From contig JAUIRK010000894.1 in NCBI GenBank assembly GCA_030549495.1, positions 868,001 to 932,000 of the forward strand: a stretch of DNA of 64,000 nucleotides, read 5' to 3'. This DNA comes from Nectonema munidae. Lineage: Eukaryota; Nematomorpha; Nectonematoida; Nectonematidae. This document shows positions 1 through 10,622 of the stretch, one piece after another (positions within the stretch are counted from its first letter, which is position 1; each line of letters opens with the position of its first letter). The notes under the pieces were generated by a model. The model did no database searches. It was not told where the DNA came from and worked only from the letters and a program-made list of their open reading frames with translations. The position numbers and the translations under genes were made by a program.

Positions 1-464
1 TTAAAATAGTTTCCAATTGTTACAATTTTATATTAATGAATATTGTTAGACTCGTGCTAAAATTTTTTTCAACAAAGGTCATTTAATCTTTATCACTACG
101 TTTGTTACATTTGAAACTTTTATTTTTTCGAGTCAAGAAATTTTTTTAATAGCTATTTGAGAATGAATATGACTAGCTATTCGGGTTAAAAGCAAGAATA
201 CTCTATTTTCTTAATATTTGAGCAGAGATATCTTTTATAATGTTCGATTGTTAAATTTTATAAGTAACACTGTACATAATCAAATACCTTTTTTAAAGAA
301 AATTTGTTGATTATTATAGTAAAAATATCGAAACAAAACGTTTCAGTTGTTAAAAATGTACTTGATCTATTATTTATGACAGCTGTCAGAATTTTATTTG
401 TAGACAAATATTCAAAAAAACGCAATGGTTTTCTTTTCTCGTATACTTTGATTTATGTTAGTTT

Positions 465-819
465 GGTCCTCGGACATTTCGCCCCATTATTTTCATAAGA
501 CAGTTCGTCCCATGGACAATTCGCTCCTCATAAGACAGTTCATCCCATGGACAATTCGCCCCATTATTTTCATAAGACATTTTGTTTCATGGACAACTCG
601 CCCGTTATTTTCATAAGATATTTTGTCTCATGGACAATTCTAAAAAATTAAGAGATAAAATGATTAATTTGAAATAATTTAATAGAGATAAAATAAACAA
701 GAATATAAAATTTTTTAATAATTTTACACATTTAATAAGCAAAGATGGATGAAACAAATAGCCTATGAGACAATTTGTCCAGGGGGCAAATTGTTTTTGG
801 GGCGAAATGTCTATCGACC
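465..819. mobile_element. Nested MITE, GGTC...GACC family
   Basis: A 355-bp element with inverted ends GGTCCTCGGACATTTCGCCC and, read from the other side, GGTCGATAGACATTTCGCCC. It is flanked by GTTAGTTT (457-464) and GTTAGATT (820-827), an 8-bp target duplication with one mismatch. Internal short repeats include ATTTTCATAAGACA. A shorter relative is at 25952-26239 and the A2 copy is at 48600-48954. The superfamily is not certain; hAT or Mutator-like would fit an 8-bp duplication. Confidence 0.7.
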
Positions 820-1059
820 GTTAGATTAAATAATTTTTTAATTAAAAGGGCTAACTACTTAAATGTTGGCTTTGCTGTTTATAAAAATTTGAAAATATCA
901 AATAAACTCTAAATCTTTATGCCTCCTATTATTTTGAAATTATTCTGAGAACAGACGGTCCCATTTTAAAATAGTGAAAATTTATTTATTAGTTTATTTT
1001 CTTTCCTTTCTCTCTTATGTTAATTATGTAGCAAATTTTTCAATTTTAAGTAAAAGGTA

Positions 1060-1222
1060 AGGTACAGCGGGTGTATTTTTGTTGACAAGGCACTGATGTA
1101 CCGCTTATGTCAAACTATGAACAAATTCGTATCGATGAGGAATCGAATCCAGATGCTTCCGTGCTAAGTCCATCATCTCAACCAACCTGCCATACCACCC
1201 ATAGAGTATGCTGTAGGGGGTA
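1060..1222 (-). mobile_element. tRNA-derived SINE-like piece
   Basis: On the minus strand a tRNA-like head is visible. TGGCAGGTTGG resembles a pol III A box, and about 45 bases on, GGATTCGATTCC resembles a B box. A short unrelated body follows toward position 1060. Similar copies lie in both other CAGGGG elements (about 26470-26640 and 49195-49357), so the piece was inserted in their common ancestor. Exact ends and a target duplication could not be fixed. Confidence 0.45.
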
Positions 1223-1847
1223 CGTCAAATTAGTTTCCAAAAACTTAAGTTCTACCCTAAAATTTTAGTTTTTGTTGAAGCTCTATAACTTTTTATGATA
1301 AACTTTTTTTCCTTAAAATTTATTATAAAAGGCAAATCATTGCAAAATGTTAAAAGTTATTTTACTTTTTGTGGCTTGTATCAATTTAGCTTTTAAACTA
1401 TTTTTGAATGATGCTGAGTAAAATGAAATAATGCGATCTTAATTTTTTGTTTGCACAATTATAATTTCATTTTATACACTTGCCCCTGAATCAATCACAT
1501 TTTTTCATATAAACATCGCAGGGTGTCTAGTAGACTCTTTGCCTTTAGACTACATTCACTCATAAAACTATCCAACCTTCAGTTATTTGTTTTCTCTATG
1601 AATCAGATATCCTTTCATCAATTCCTGTAATGTGCCTGGTAGACTACTTCATTTTTCAAATGAAAAGCCTATTCCACCCCCTAACAATTTTGGATTTTTT
1701 AAACTAGTGTGTATTCTTCTGCAAACTTAATTAAAATATTTTCGCTGGAAGTATAGTATTTAAATTCACAAATTTTGTAAAAAAAATATAAAGTAGTCTT
1801 ATAAATTTAGGACTTTAGATATGCTCTGAATACACTCTATTTTAAAG

Positions 1848-2856
1848 GGTCGACAGACATTTTGCCACATATACAATTCGCCCCATAGATGATTCGCCCT
1901 ATAGACAATTCGCCCAATGGACAAATTGTCTCATAGGCTATTTGTTTCATCCATCTTTGTTTATTATATGTGTAAAATTATTAAAAAATTTTATATTCTT
2001 GTTTATTTTATCTCTATTAAATTATTCCAAATTAATTATTTTATCTGTTAATTTTTTTATCACTTTTAAATAATTTTAAATTATTGATGATGAATTTGAA
2101 GAAAAAGATAATTACAATGATATTACAATTACAAAATATTAATTTTTATTTTGTTTAAAAGTTTTAAATATTTATTTCATTTATAAAATAACTGCCTTTC
2201 AAAAAAATTCTTAAAAAACTAAATAAAATTAAAATATAGCTATTTTATTGAGATGAGTTGTGGTATTAGGCAAAATGTTCATATGCCAAACCGTTTTACG
2301 AAAAATAGTCTTATGAAAAAAGCGTAAAAGAGTCAAAAAAAATTGAAAAAACGGTTTTATAAAACAATAGTGCTAATTGATCTGCATAAATAGAGTAAAT
2401 TGTCTATGGCAAGAATTGTATTATAAAAATAGAGCAAATTTTTAATGGAAAGAATTGTCTTATAAAAATAGGACTGGAAGTTTTATAAAAATAATAGAGC
2501 GCATTCTCTTATAAAAATAATGGAGCAAATTGAGCATGAGGCAAATCGTCTTATGAAAATTATGAGGGGAATTATTTTATGAAAATAATGGGGCAAATTG
2601 TTTTATGAAAATAGTTAGGCGAATTGTCCATGAGACAAAATGTCTTATGAAAATAATGGGGCGAATTGTCCATGAGACAAAATTTCTTATGAAAATAATG
2701 GGGTGAATTGTCCATGGGACGAACGGTCTTATGAAAATAATGGGGCGAATTGTCCTATGAAAATAATGGGGCGAATTGTCCATGGGACGAACTGTCTTAT
2801 GAAAATAATGGGGCGAATTGTCTTATAAAAAGAATGGGGCTAAATGTCTGAGGACC
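1848..2856. mobile_element. Nested 1.0-kb GGTC...GACC element
   Basis: Larger member of the family at 465-819, inserted into the CAGGGG element. Ends are GGTCGACAGACATTTTGCC and, from the right, GGTCCTCAGACATTTAGCC. Target duplication TTTTAAAG (1840-1847) / ATTTAAAG (2857-2864), one mismatch. The related element at 24696-27949 lacks this insert at the corresponding place. Its right third (about 2540-2850) is an array of roughly 42-bp units rich in ATGAAAATAATGGGGCGAAT. Apparent short reading frames there are translations of the repeat, not genes. Confidence 0.72.
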
Positions 2857-3101
2857 ATTTAAAGGATTGCTTGAATATTTGGTCTCCCGTGGTATTTCCA
2901 GACCACTAATTTTGAAAATTGCAACAAAAAAATTTCGCCCCCCAATAATTTTGAGGATGTGCGCCCCTGGTATAATGTATATAGGTAATAACTTATGTAG
3001 CATCGTCTCCCCGAATGAGGTATATCAAATCTTACATCTAGCAGAATGTGAACAGAAAGTTGAACATTGTCTCCCTAGTTATTTGTACATGGAATAGAAA
3101 C

Positions 3102-3238
3102 CATCGTAGTATACAGGTTGGAGATGAATCATCGTAGTATACAGGTTGGAGATGAATCATTGTAGTATATAGTTTGGAGATGAATCATCGTAGAATACAG
3201 GTTGGAGAAGAATCATCGTAATATACGGGTTGGAGATA
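3102..3238. repeat. 28-bp minisatellite, about 5 units
   Basis: Five head-to-tail 28-bp units, each built around CGTAGTATACAGGTTGGAGA, with a few substitutions per unit. The A2 copy is at 51240-51376. One or two units also occur at 37231-37280 and 47375-47435, next to the target site of the CAGGGG element. So this array is the native sequence flanking that insertion. Confidence 0.85.
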
Positions 3239-3280
3239 ACAAGCAAGTTGTCTACCCTCGTTCAACCGTAAAGGTTATGA

Positions 3281-3311
3281 GATATATATATATATATATT
3301 ATATATATATA
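3281..3311. repeat. (AT)n microsatellite
   Basis: Alternating AT tract of about 30 bases, repeated in A2 at about 51421-51451. Confidence 0.85.
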
Positions 3312-3509
3312 ACATAAGCAAATTTTTTGAAAATCTGAAAAAGTTTATGTGATGGCAAAAAACTGAATTCATATTTGAATTCTACGACTAAAACTTGGTT
3401 AGAATCTGCTAAAAAATCTTTCGCCAAAAAAATCGTGTTGACATCGATGGTTATCAGTACGACAAACTAAAAGAATTTATAACTACAATTCATTATCAAT
3501 GCACTAGAC

Positions 3510-5902
3510 CAGCGTTTCTCAACCTTTGACAGCCCATGGCTCCCTTCACCGAGTGGTTAACACTCTTGGCCCCCTGCCCTTCAAAAAAATAAATTTTGTT
3601 TTATGTTGTTTATCCAGTCACTAAAATTATAAACTTAAATAAAAATTTTTATTGAACAGTATAATCAATGGGACACTTGCTGTTGAGCTCGTGTGACCAG
3701 GCCTCTTATGTCCGGCTTTGTTTTGGACACAGCAAGGCGAATATCATTCCTAACATCAAGACGGTTTCTGGACTTTGTTTTGATCGTCGCCAGGTCAGAA
3801 AATCCAGATTCGCAAAGATATATTGTAGCGAATTGAACGTGCATTTCGGATGCCTTCTTGCTGAGCTTTGGATACGCATCCTGAACAGACAACCAGAAGT
3901 TGGAAAGATCTTTTCTGTTACTGAAGGCCAGCTTCATTGCTTTCGAGACTTTAAACTCTGCGAGCTCCTCTGCTTCGTCTTCAGTAGGTTTAATTTCCGT
4001 GTTAAATGGGTCTTTGTGCCATAGAACATCTAATGGGGCATTGTCGAAATAAGATTTGAACTCGGAGAAGAGAATGTGGAGATGTTTGATAATGTAATTT
4101 TTGATGCCGATGGGAAGTTCAATCTTTTTTGTCTGAAGATGCTCGTCCAATAAAGGAAACGAAGCTGTGGATCCGGCTTCAATTCGTGCCTGCCAGACTG
4201 TTATTCGAGCAGACATTCCTGTAAGCTTGTCTTGAACGTCACTGACTGTGACATCATGGCCCTGCAAAGACTGGTTCATTTCATTTAGTCTACCGAATAT
4301 ATCGGCTAGGTAGGCAAGCATCATGACGAACTCTTCATTCTTGAAGTGGACATGAAGATAGTTTTCATTCTCTTGCAGGAAAATTTCCGTCTCCAACCGA
4401 AGTTCATACAACCGAGAAAGGCATTTTCCCCTCGATAACCAACGAACTTTGGTATAAAACAAAAGTCCCACATGTTGCGCTCCCATTTCGTTGGCCAGAA
4501 GTTGGAACAGCCGATGATTTTTGGCCTTTGCACGAATGAAGTTGATTACTTTGACAGCAATGTCCAGTACTTCTAACAAACGCGGCGGCAGAGTTTTTGA
4601 CGCAAGAGCATATCGGTGTAGTGAACAGTGGGAAGATGTTACGTGGGGCCATTCATTCTTCACAAGCGCGACGAACCCTCCTTTAACGCTAATCATCGCC
4701 GGGGCACCATCAGTACAGATATGCTTGAAATTCTGCCAACTTAGTCCATTCATTTCAAAAAACGAGTCCACGATGGCTTTGACATTTTTTGCTGTTGTTG
4801 TAGTTGGCAGGGTATTGCAGAATAAAAATTCTTCCTTCATTTTCCCTTCTTTCTCGTAGCGAGCAAAGGCAATCAACTGGCTTTCCATAGCGGTGTCAGT
4901 AGACTCATCAAGTTGAAGGCTAGCCTGAAGCGTGCTTTGCTTAATTTCATAACAAATTTGACGACACACATCAGCGGCCATGTCATCAATCCGTCGACGA
5001 ATTGTGTCATTAGATAGCGAAACTTGCTGAATTTTCTTTTTTGCCTCTGATCCGATCATTAGTTCCACCATTTTTTCTGTACATGGCTTGATAAGTTCCT
5101 CAGCAATATTGTGAGGTTTCTTGCACTTTACAATTTGGTAAGCTACTTCGTAGCTAGATTGAAGAGCTGGTTTTTCTTCTGGCCGGAATCCAAATTTTGG
5201 AAGCGTCGCTTCACGGTCGTACCGTGCTCGTTTTGTAAGCAGAGCATCAATACTATCATCTTTCTTTTGAGGATGCAACTTGTCGCGATGGTTTGAAAGT
5301 TTAGAAGGACGTAGTGATGCATTTGCCATCACTACTGAGCAATGCAGACATTGTGCACAGTCCATGCCGTCTCGAATTACTTTCGTAAATCCAAAACTGA
5401 CGTAGCTGTCATTCCATTTTCGAACTTTCGACATCCGAAAACAAATAATAACAAAACAAAGTTAAAAATTTGGCTTGAAAAAATTAGATTTAATCAAAAG
5501 AAATTTAACTAAAGAAAATATTAGATTTGATCAAAAAGTAAAAGACAAAAAAAATTTACAATTTACAAAAAAGAAGAAATAGATTAAGCCTTTCTTTGAT
5601 TACTTTGCAGAAACAGTGTTAATAAGAGAGCAAAGAAAATTTATAAACAGTTTTTTTTCTATCAGCCATTTTTATAGTAAGGACGATAAAAAAACAAGAA
5701 AAAAAATCTTAAAAAATTCAAATTTTTTTAGTTTAAAAAAAACTTTCAAATTAATTGAAAAAACACTTCTCTTATGACCGCAGTTTTCTTACACTTCAAG
5801 CTTCTGCATTTTAAATTACATTTTCTAGTGTTAGCTTGTGGCCCCTAGGTTAAAGGCCTGTGGCCCCCTTGGGGGCCATGGGCCCCCGGTTGAGAAACGC
5901 TG
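3510..5902 (-). mobile_element. hAT transposon, intact-looking (A1)
   Basis: A 2393-bp element with perfect 15-bp inverted ends CAGCGTTTCTCAACC. It is flanked by CACTAGAC (3502-3509) and CCCTAGAC (5903-5910), an 8-bp target duplication with one mismatch. It contains a single uninterrupted transposase gene on the minus strand and about 470 bp of AT-rich 5' leader. Both ends carry a CCCATGGC motif just inside the inverted repeat. It is almost identical to the copy at 20022-22415, which implies recent mobility. The copy at 51650-54041 is the same insertion, duplicated with block A. Confidence 0.95.
3665..5434 (-). CDS. hAT transposase (ZBED5/SCAND3-like)
   Basis: A 589-residue transposase that would cut and paste the surrounding element in the nucleus. 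The N-terminus holds a BED-type zinc finger (C29, C32, H49 and H54), followed by a linker. The RNase-H-like core shows LQLDEST (D176) and CTDGAPAM (D242), then CSLHR (about 270-274) and VRWLSRG (330-336), which are typical of ZBED5/SCAND3-like hAT proteins. The C-terminus has YLCESGFSDL (about 539-548) and TKSRNRLD, the conserved hAT dimerisation tail. The length is normal for the family, there is no internal stop, and the ATG precedes the BED finger directly. It differs from the 20177-21946 protein by H instead of D at residue 453. I infer that it may be functional; the third catalytic acidic residue was not pinned down. Confidence 0.93.
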   Translation of the reverse strand: MSKVRKWNDSYVSFGFTKVIRDGMDCAQCLHCSVVMANASLRPSKLSNHRDKLHPQKKDDSIDALLTKRARYDREATLPKFGFRPEEKPALQSSYEVAYQIVKCKKPHNIAEELIKPCTEKMVELMIGSEAKKKIQQVSLSNDTIRRRIDDMAADVCRQICYEIKQSTLQASLQLDESTDTAMESQLIAFARYEKEGKMKEEFLFCNTLPTTTTAKNVKAIVDSFFEMNGLSWQNFKHICTDGAPAMISVKGGFVALVKNEWPHVTSSHCSLHRYALASKTLPPRLLEVLDIAVKVINFIRAKAKNHRLFQLLANEMGAQHVGLLFYTKVRWLSRGKCLSRLYELRLETEIFLQENENYLHVHFKNEEFVMMLAYLADIFGRLNEMNQSLQGHDVTVSDVQDKLTGMSARITVWQARIEAGSTASFPLLDEHLQTKKIELPIGIKNYIIKHLHILFSEFKSYFDNAPLDVLWHKDPFNTEIKPTEDEAEELAEFKVSKAMKLAFSNRKDLSNFWLSVQDAYPKLSKKASEMHVQFATIYLCESGFSDLATIKTKSRNRLDVRNDIRLAVSKTKPDIRGLVTRAQQQVSH

Positions 5903-5910
5903 CCCTAGAC

Positions 5911-6990
5911 CCTCATGTTCAGGTAAATAATATTCAATTTTTACAATTCTCTTTTTTAACCTTTGCAAGCTAATATAAGTTATGTAATACAACTCAATAA
6001 CTTTTATAATTCCAATACTTTTAAGTTTAAGGCTTTTTACAAATTAATTTTTTTTTAATTTTGAATTCTAAAAACCAATAAAATTTTTTATTTCTAACAG
6101 CTATCAATAAAAATTTCACAAGAGTATAAATTATCTAAAAAAGTTACTCTTAATTTTAATTTTTATATATTTTTAATAGTACCATTGGTTTAATCAACAA
6201 GTGTTGTTTTTCCTTAATGATAAGTAAGAATAAGTCGATTCTTTCAAAAATTAATAAATTTCAAAAATGTTTATTATTTTACGTTATAAACATGATCGGA
6301 TAATTGCCAATGTAAACTTTGTCATTAGGAAAACTTTCAGAACGCAAATAAATGTTTCAATTAATTTTTTGTAACATAACTATTGTTATTTTCTTAATTC
6401 TGGTACATACACATCAGCATTATACACTGAAATACTTAAATCTCAAAAACCGAAGTACAGCGGATTTCAAGCAGTGCTTTAGGGATTTGAACAACTAAGA
6501 AATACGATCTTTAGAAAATTTAATATTATGTAAACTACTGCTTTAATCTGAAAATTTGATTTTAAAAATTATCCTAATGAATAAAATCTATTTCCTAGTT
6601 TTTTTCACTCTAATAAAAATCGTTCTCTTTTTTATAATTGGTATTTATTTTTGCCCAACCCATCACTCTTTTTCACGTTTTTTGTTCACTCATTATATTC
6701 ATGAAAAATCGTATCGAAAGTATGAATTATTCTTTCTGCTACGAGCTTATTTATGAATAGATTTTCACGTAGTGATATCTTTTTATGTTGTGAGTCGTCC
6801 ATTTTTATCTTTGCTTGTTGCAAAAATTACTCATAATAAAAAGGATGAAATTTGCGTTTATGCAACTTTTTGCTTAGTTTTTGTCTCTAAAGTTTGTCTG
6901 GTGGTTTCGCGTAGTGATAAAAATCATGGGTATCAATAAGGGCATCTGACGAAAAATTCCAAATGCCTTTGCTACTTTCATATGATCATA
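5911..6990. other. AT-rich stretch without a gene
   Basis: No coding signal is supported; a 66-codon open frame at 6556-6756 is low-complexity and AT-driven. The last part (about 6901-6984) is a diverged copy of 12146-12230, from the intron next to the finger exon. Confidence 0.6.
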
Positions 6991-9386
6991 CCTGTCAATC
7001 TAAAAATTTTAAAATCTGGAGATTTTCAGTGTAATATGGAAAAAACCGGGAGAAATGAATTGTTTTGCATAGTTATTGTTCAAAAAACAAATATTATCAT
7101 GTGTATTTGACTTTTTTGAATTGACACAAAATAGCGATATTATTATTATAATTAAAGTTACAAAAAGTATTTTTTGAAGAAGAAATAAACTAATAAGAAT
7201 ACTGACATTTTTCAGTGTTGTATATTACAGTTGCTTTTTTTTGAAAGTTTGAGTAATTCTTCATCTGTTCTCCAATCATAACAATTATTTTCTTTTTCTG
7301 GGTTATTTGCTTTCATAGTCAAAATGCTTGACAGCGTACCATCTAACTTCAAAGAAGATCCGGTATCTGTTTTATTTTTCTTTCTAATGCTAAATAGTCT
7401 CTCACGACTTGCATTACTATTTAGAAGATTGAATGTTTTGGATGGAACAAGAACCAAAGTAGCAACGGAAGGAAGAATTTTAAATCTGTCTAAGTTCCAG
7501 GAATTTTCATTTTAGCAAAGTAGTGCCATAAAACATATATTCGATAATGAACATTTTTTGGCCTCCATCATCAACACTAACTACTATTTCTGCTTCAATC
7601 CAAGCATTATTTCCAATTTCACGAGCAGATAAAGATTGGTAATCGACAAATTCTTCGAACAATGAGTCATGGTTGATACTTTTTATAAAAATTTGGGTCG
7701 AAAACTTTTCAAGAAAAATTCAACTTGAGAACATTCACTTTTGTCCCTTTGAACAACGTCAACCTATGAACTGTTGAGTACAACTTTGTCTTCAAGTGAA
7801 AATTTTTTTTGAATATACAAAAGCGCTTCTTTATCATAAACTTGAGTAGCTTGAATGAATTTATTATAGTTTTCTTCTGTTATTTTTCCAGAATTTAGCA
7901 ATGTGTTTAACTTAAATTTTGTTAATCAACCAAGAAAAATTGTTTTAGGCTCTATAAAAACAGAAGTATCAGACAAATTGAGGTTCAATACAGAATTGAT
8001 GCTTTTTAAAGTCGTTTTTCTATAGAAGATTTAAGTAAATGTAGTGAAGGTTCTTCTCGTTGAAGAAGTAAATTAAAATTGGTAAATAAACTAATTGTTG
8101 ACTGCATGAAGAACAAAGCAGGTTCCAGCAACGGATTGTCAAACCATGATGTTAGTCTTTGTTGAAAGATTCACTTAAAAAGTATGATCTCAAGCTTGGA
8201 AAGTTTTTAAGACTTTCTGTGCATTTTTCTAAAGAAATCCATCTTATCCGGAGGTGCTTCAAAACAGAACGATATTCTTGGTTACAAAATTCAAAGTATT
8301 CTAAAAGCTTCCCTTTTCGTTTAGTGCTTCTATCAAACCAGTAATAACAGTCTACACAAAGATCTTCTAAGTTGAATCCAATATATTCGCTGAAAGCATC
8401 ATTAGCGTGACTTGCAGCAATGTGAGCCAAATGGCATGGACAACCGCCTACAAAAATACTTTCATTTTTCTCTAAAAATCTTGAAGCAATTGAATTCCAT
8501 TTTCTAATTATTACGTTTGCGTTATCAACACCCAAACCAGTACAATTATGCCAAGGCTTTTTAAAATTATGCCATCTGATTTAAAAGCATTGTCAATCTG
8601 CTCAAAAATTTTGAAAGCCTTTCCTGCATTCTTTCCTTCAGTTGAACACATTCTGTAGAAATTGTTTGATATTTTCTGAAGTGGCTATGGGCAAATTATG
8701 CTGAACTAAAAAGTTTGTTACCATAATGCTGTTAAGACGTTTTTATAGAATCACTTTCCGTATTCTCAACGATTAGTAAAGGAAAGCTTTTTTGAGTTTT
8801 CCAAGAAGATTGGGCTTGTTGATGCGATTGCGTGCTACAGTGTTCTTTCACATCTTTCAGACCCTGAATACCGCAACTTAACTGTTTTCCCTTTCATAGG
8901 GTAAGTCACTTTCCATTCATTTTTAAAGGATACTTTGCATTTTAAAGAACCAGAAAATTTCTTTTCAGATGCGTGAAGAATGTTAGAGTTACTTTCTAAA
9001 TTAGAATCATGCTCTACAGTAGATTCATCTTTTTGTCTTATTTTAGATTTTCTTTTAGACTTCTTTTAGATTAAAGTTCGACTATAAAAATCTAACAAAA
9101 TACAGAAAATGTTCAATTAATAAATTTATTGATCTATTAACAACTTTTAGTGCAAAACTTTTTAAAATATTAATGAAAAATGTTATTTTTAAATGAAAAT
9201 ACCAGCATTCAATAGCATAAAGAAAATAATAAATATTTAGAAAATTATATTCAAACTAAAATTTTTGTTTTTCACTTGATCCAAGATTGAAACTTAAAAA
9301 TCGGGAGATTAAAACTAAAAAACTGGAGATCGGGAGATATTAAGCAAAACCTGGAGTCTCCGGGGTATACCGGGAGACTTGACAGG
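6991..9386 (-). mobile_element. Fossil hAT-like element (ZMYM6-like transposase)
   Basis: Bounded by CCTGTCAATCT at the left and AGACTTGACAGG at the right, an imperfect inverted repeat. Subterminal GGGAGA/CTGGAG motifs occur at both ends. It contains broken pieces of a transposase on the minus strand. I could not find a convincing 8-bp target duplication, so the exact ends are provisional. It interrupts an old repeat of the finger-exon intron (6901-6984). Confidence 0.65.
7212..9066 (-). pseudogene. Broken hAT transposase, ZMYM6-like
   Basis: Minus-strand fragments in the right order for one transposase. N-terminal residues (about 9060-8870) include CKVSFKNEW...YPMKGKQ, resembling the zinc-finger start of this family. 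A 127-codon open piece (8152-8535) has GCPCHLAHIAASHA, DLCVDCYYWF and IRWISLEKC, diagnostic of the core in the widespread ZMYM6-like hAT group. The last piece (7212-7457) has LLNSNASRERLFS and SSLKLDGTLSSIL, the C-terminal dimerisation region. Several frameshifts and stops separate the pieces, so it is inactive. Both block-A copies share the damage, so it decayed before duplication. Confidence 0.8.
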
Positions 9387-9434
9387 TCTCAATTCCAATT
9401 TTCTTTATCAACACATCGTTGGCAATCCTATCTT

Positions 9435-10018
9435 TCAGCGTCTTTCCCCGCACATCATTCTAATCATTCTCATCTCAGTTGTTTGTAGCCTTCTCGTGTC
9501 AGCCTTCTTCATCACCCAGCATTCAGAACCGTAACAAATCGTTCTTCTAACGCACACTTTATACAGTCTTGCTTTTAGTTCGTCAGATAAAAAATTTCCA
9601 CACAGTAAGCAGGATAATTCCTTGAACTTTTTCCAACCTAGGCGTATTCGCGCTCTTACGCTACTAGAAACATCACTATTGCAATTGATCATATCGTCCA
9701 AATAACATAAATCATCAACAACATCGAACGTATCATCTCCTAATTTGAATTTTTCAACAAGAGTACTTACGCTGTCTCTATTTTTGCACTTTCTACAAAC
9801 AAAGCCACTAACTGCAGAAAGAGAGCCCTTTATAGAGGAACATCTTTTGTGAACCCACTTATTACAAGTCATACATAAAATGGCGTTTCATTACTCTCAG
9901 TCCACATAATGAACAGAAGTCGACACTAATCACTTCCATGACACAATTAGTTTTATTACTCACGATCATCACTTTGGTCTTTGCTACATTTATTTTGAAT
10001 AAGTAAGGTCGTATATCA
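9435..10018 (-). pseudogene. LINE ORF2 3'-end fragment
   Basis: The minus strand encodes the end of a non-LTR retrotransposon reverse transcriptase protein. The upstream part (about 10018-9880) reads VAKTKVMIVS, the usual 'KTKVM' segment after the RT palm. The 145-codon open part (9435-9872) has the cysteine/histidine motif CNKWVHKRCSSIKG...FVCRKC, then a YLDDMINCNSDVSSSVRARI segment and YGSECWVMKKAD...MRMIRMMCG. These belong to a common LINE type in arthropods and other invertebrates. At least one frameshift separates the two parts. The endonuclease and most of RT are missing, so it is a 5'-truncated relic. The clade was not decided. Confidence 0.78.
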
Positions 10019-10081
10019 TACTTCAATAAGCTAAATCTATTCTACAGAATAGAATACTAGGCAAAACTGAACAATTGAGAC

Positions 10082-10215
10082 CAGAGGTCAGCAACCTTTT
10101 TGTTCTAGAGCCATTTTCCACACCTATTTTCCAAAAAAACCAGTCTAGAGCCACAAAAACTAAAAACTTACTAAGAAAAGAGGTGAGGACATTATATCTT
10201 GAACCTTGAGGCAAA
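10082..10215. mobile_element. One end of a hAT-like repeat
   Basis: Starts CAGAGGTCAGCAACCTTTTT, a terminus typical of hAT MITEs, followed by a repeated CTAGAGCCA motif. I see no matching opposite end nearby, so only one end is kept. A2 copy from 58221. Confidence 0.45.
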
Positions 10216-10554
10216 ATTAAAATTAATTAATTATAAATCAAGTTTTTTGTTATAATTTCAAAAATAAATGCGATTTTTTTTTAAGTTCACAGCATTTTTT
10301 GTGTCAGGAAGGAGTATAAGATGTTTTCATTTTGAAACAAGGATTCAAAATTTCATCTGTGAGACGCGAGGAATAATAAAATTATTTTTTGAAAATTTCC
10401 ATTTTAACCCATTTACGACCAATGTTCCTATTTTGGAACATAAGTAATTTCATCTTCGTCTGCTTTTTTCAATGACTTTGAATATAAATCGTCTGCGTTT
10501 TTTTAGATATCGTCTGCTTTGCTTGGTCTTAAATGGGTTAAGTATGTCTTTATT

Positions 10555-10622
10555 ATTTACACATTTAAATATATAATAAGGTCTGGCAAGTTGTTTCCTC
10601 GGAGGTCATACCAGACCTCTAA
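10555..10622. repeat. Solo end of the AGGTCTGGCAAG family
   Basis: Matches the right end of the long-inverted-repeat element at 29335-32036. It contains ACATTTAAATATATAATAAG followed by GTCTGGCAAGTTG and CCAGACCTCT. No second end is seen. A2 copy at about 58694-58761. Confidence 0.6.

Larger units (their letters stand above)
1..2969. mobile_element. CAGGGG hAT-like element, 3' part (window-truncated)
   Basis: Right part of the non-coding element found complete at 47443-51109. Its right terminus reads GGATGTGCGCCCCTG and ends at 2969, followed by GTATAATG (2970-2977), the 8-bp target duplication seen on both sides of the A2 copy. CAG...CTG termini and an 8-bp duplication fit the hAT superfamily. 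No transposase is visible, so it would need to be mobilised in trans. It is a carrier of nested elements (465-819, 1848-2856, SINE-like piece about 1060-1222). Confidence 0.8.

Noticed and set aside
1060-1222. A functional tRNA gene on the minus strand
   Set aside because: The A and B boxes are only approximate and no complete cloverleaf could be drawn; a SINE-like head is the better reading.
2577-2783. Repetitive minus-strand frame rich in 'PIIFIR' (also at 50715)
   Set aside because: It is a translation of the roughly 42-bp tandem array in the GGTC...GACC element, not a protein.
3302-3340. AT-rich tract as a promoter or replication origin
   Set aside because: It is a plain (AT)n microsatellite with no associated gene start.
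6556-6756. 66-codon hydrophobic frame
   Set aside because: AT-rich low-complexity composition gives Ile/Phe/Leu runs by chance; no neighbours or motifs support it.
6991-9386. An 8-bp target duplication for the fossil hAT
   Set aside because: Flanks GATCATA and TCTCAATT do not match, so none is claimed.
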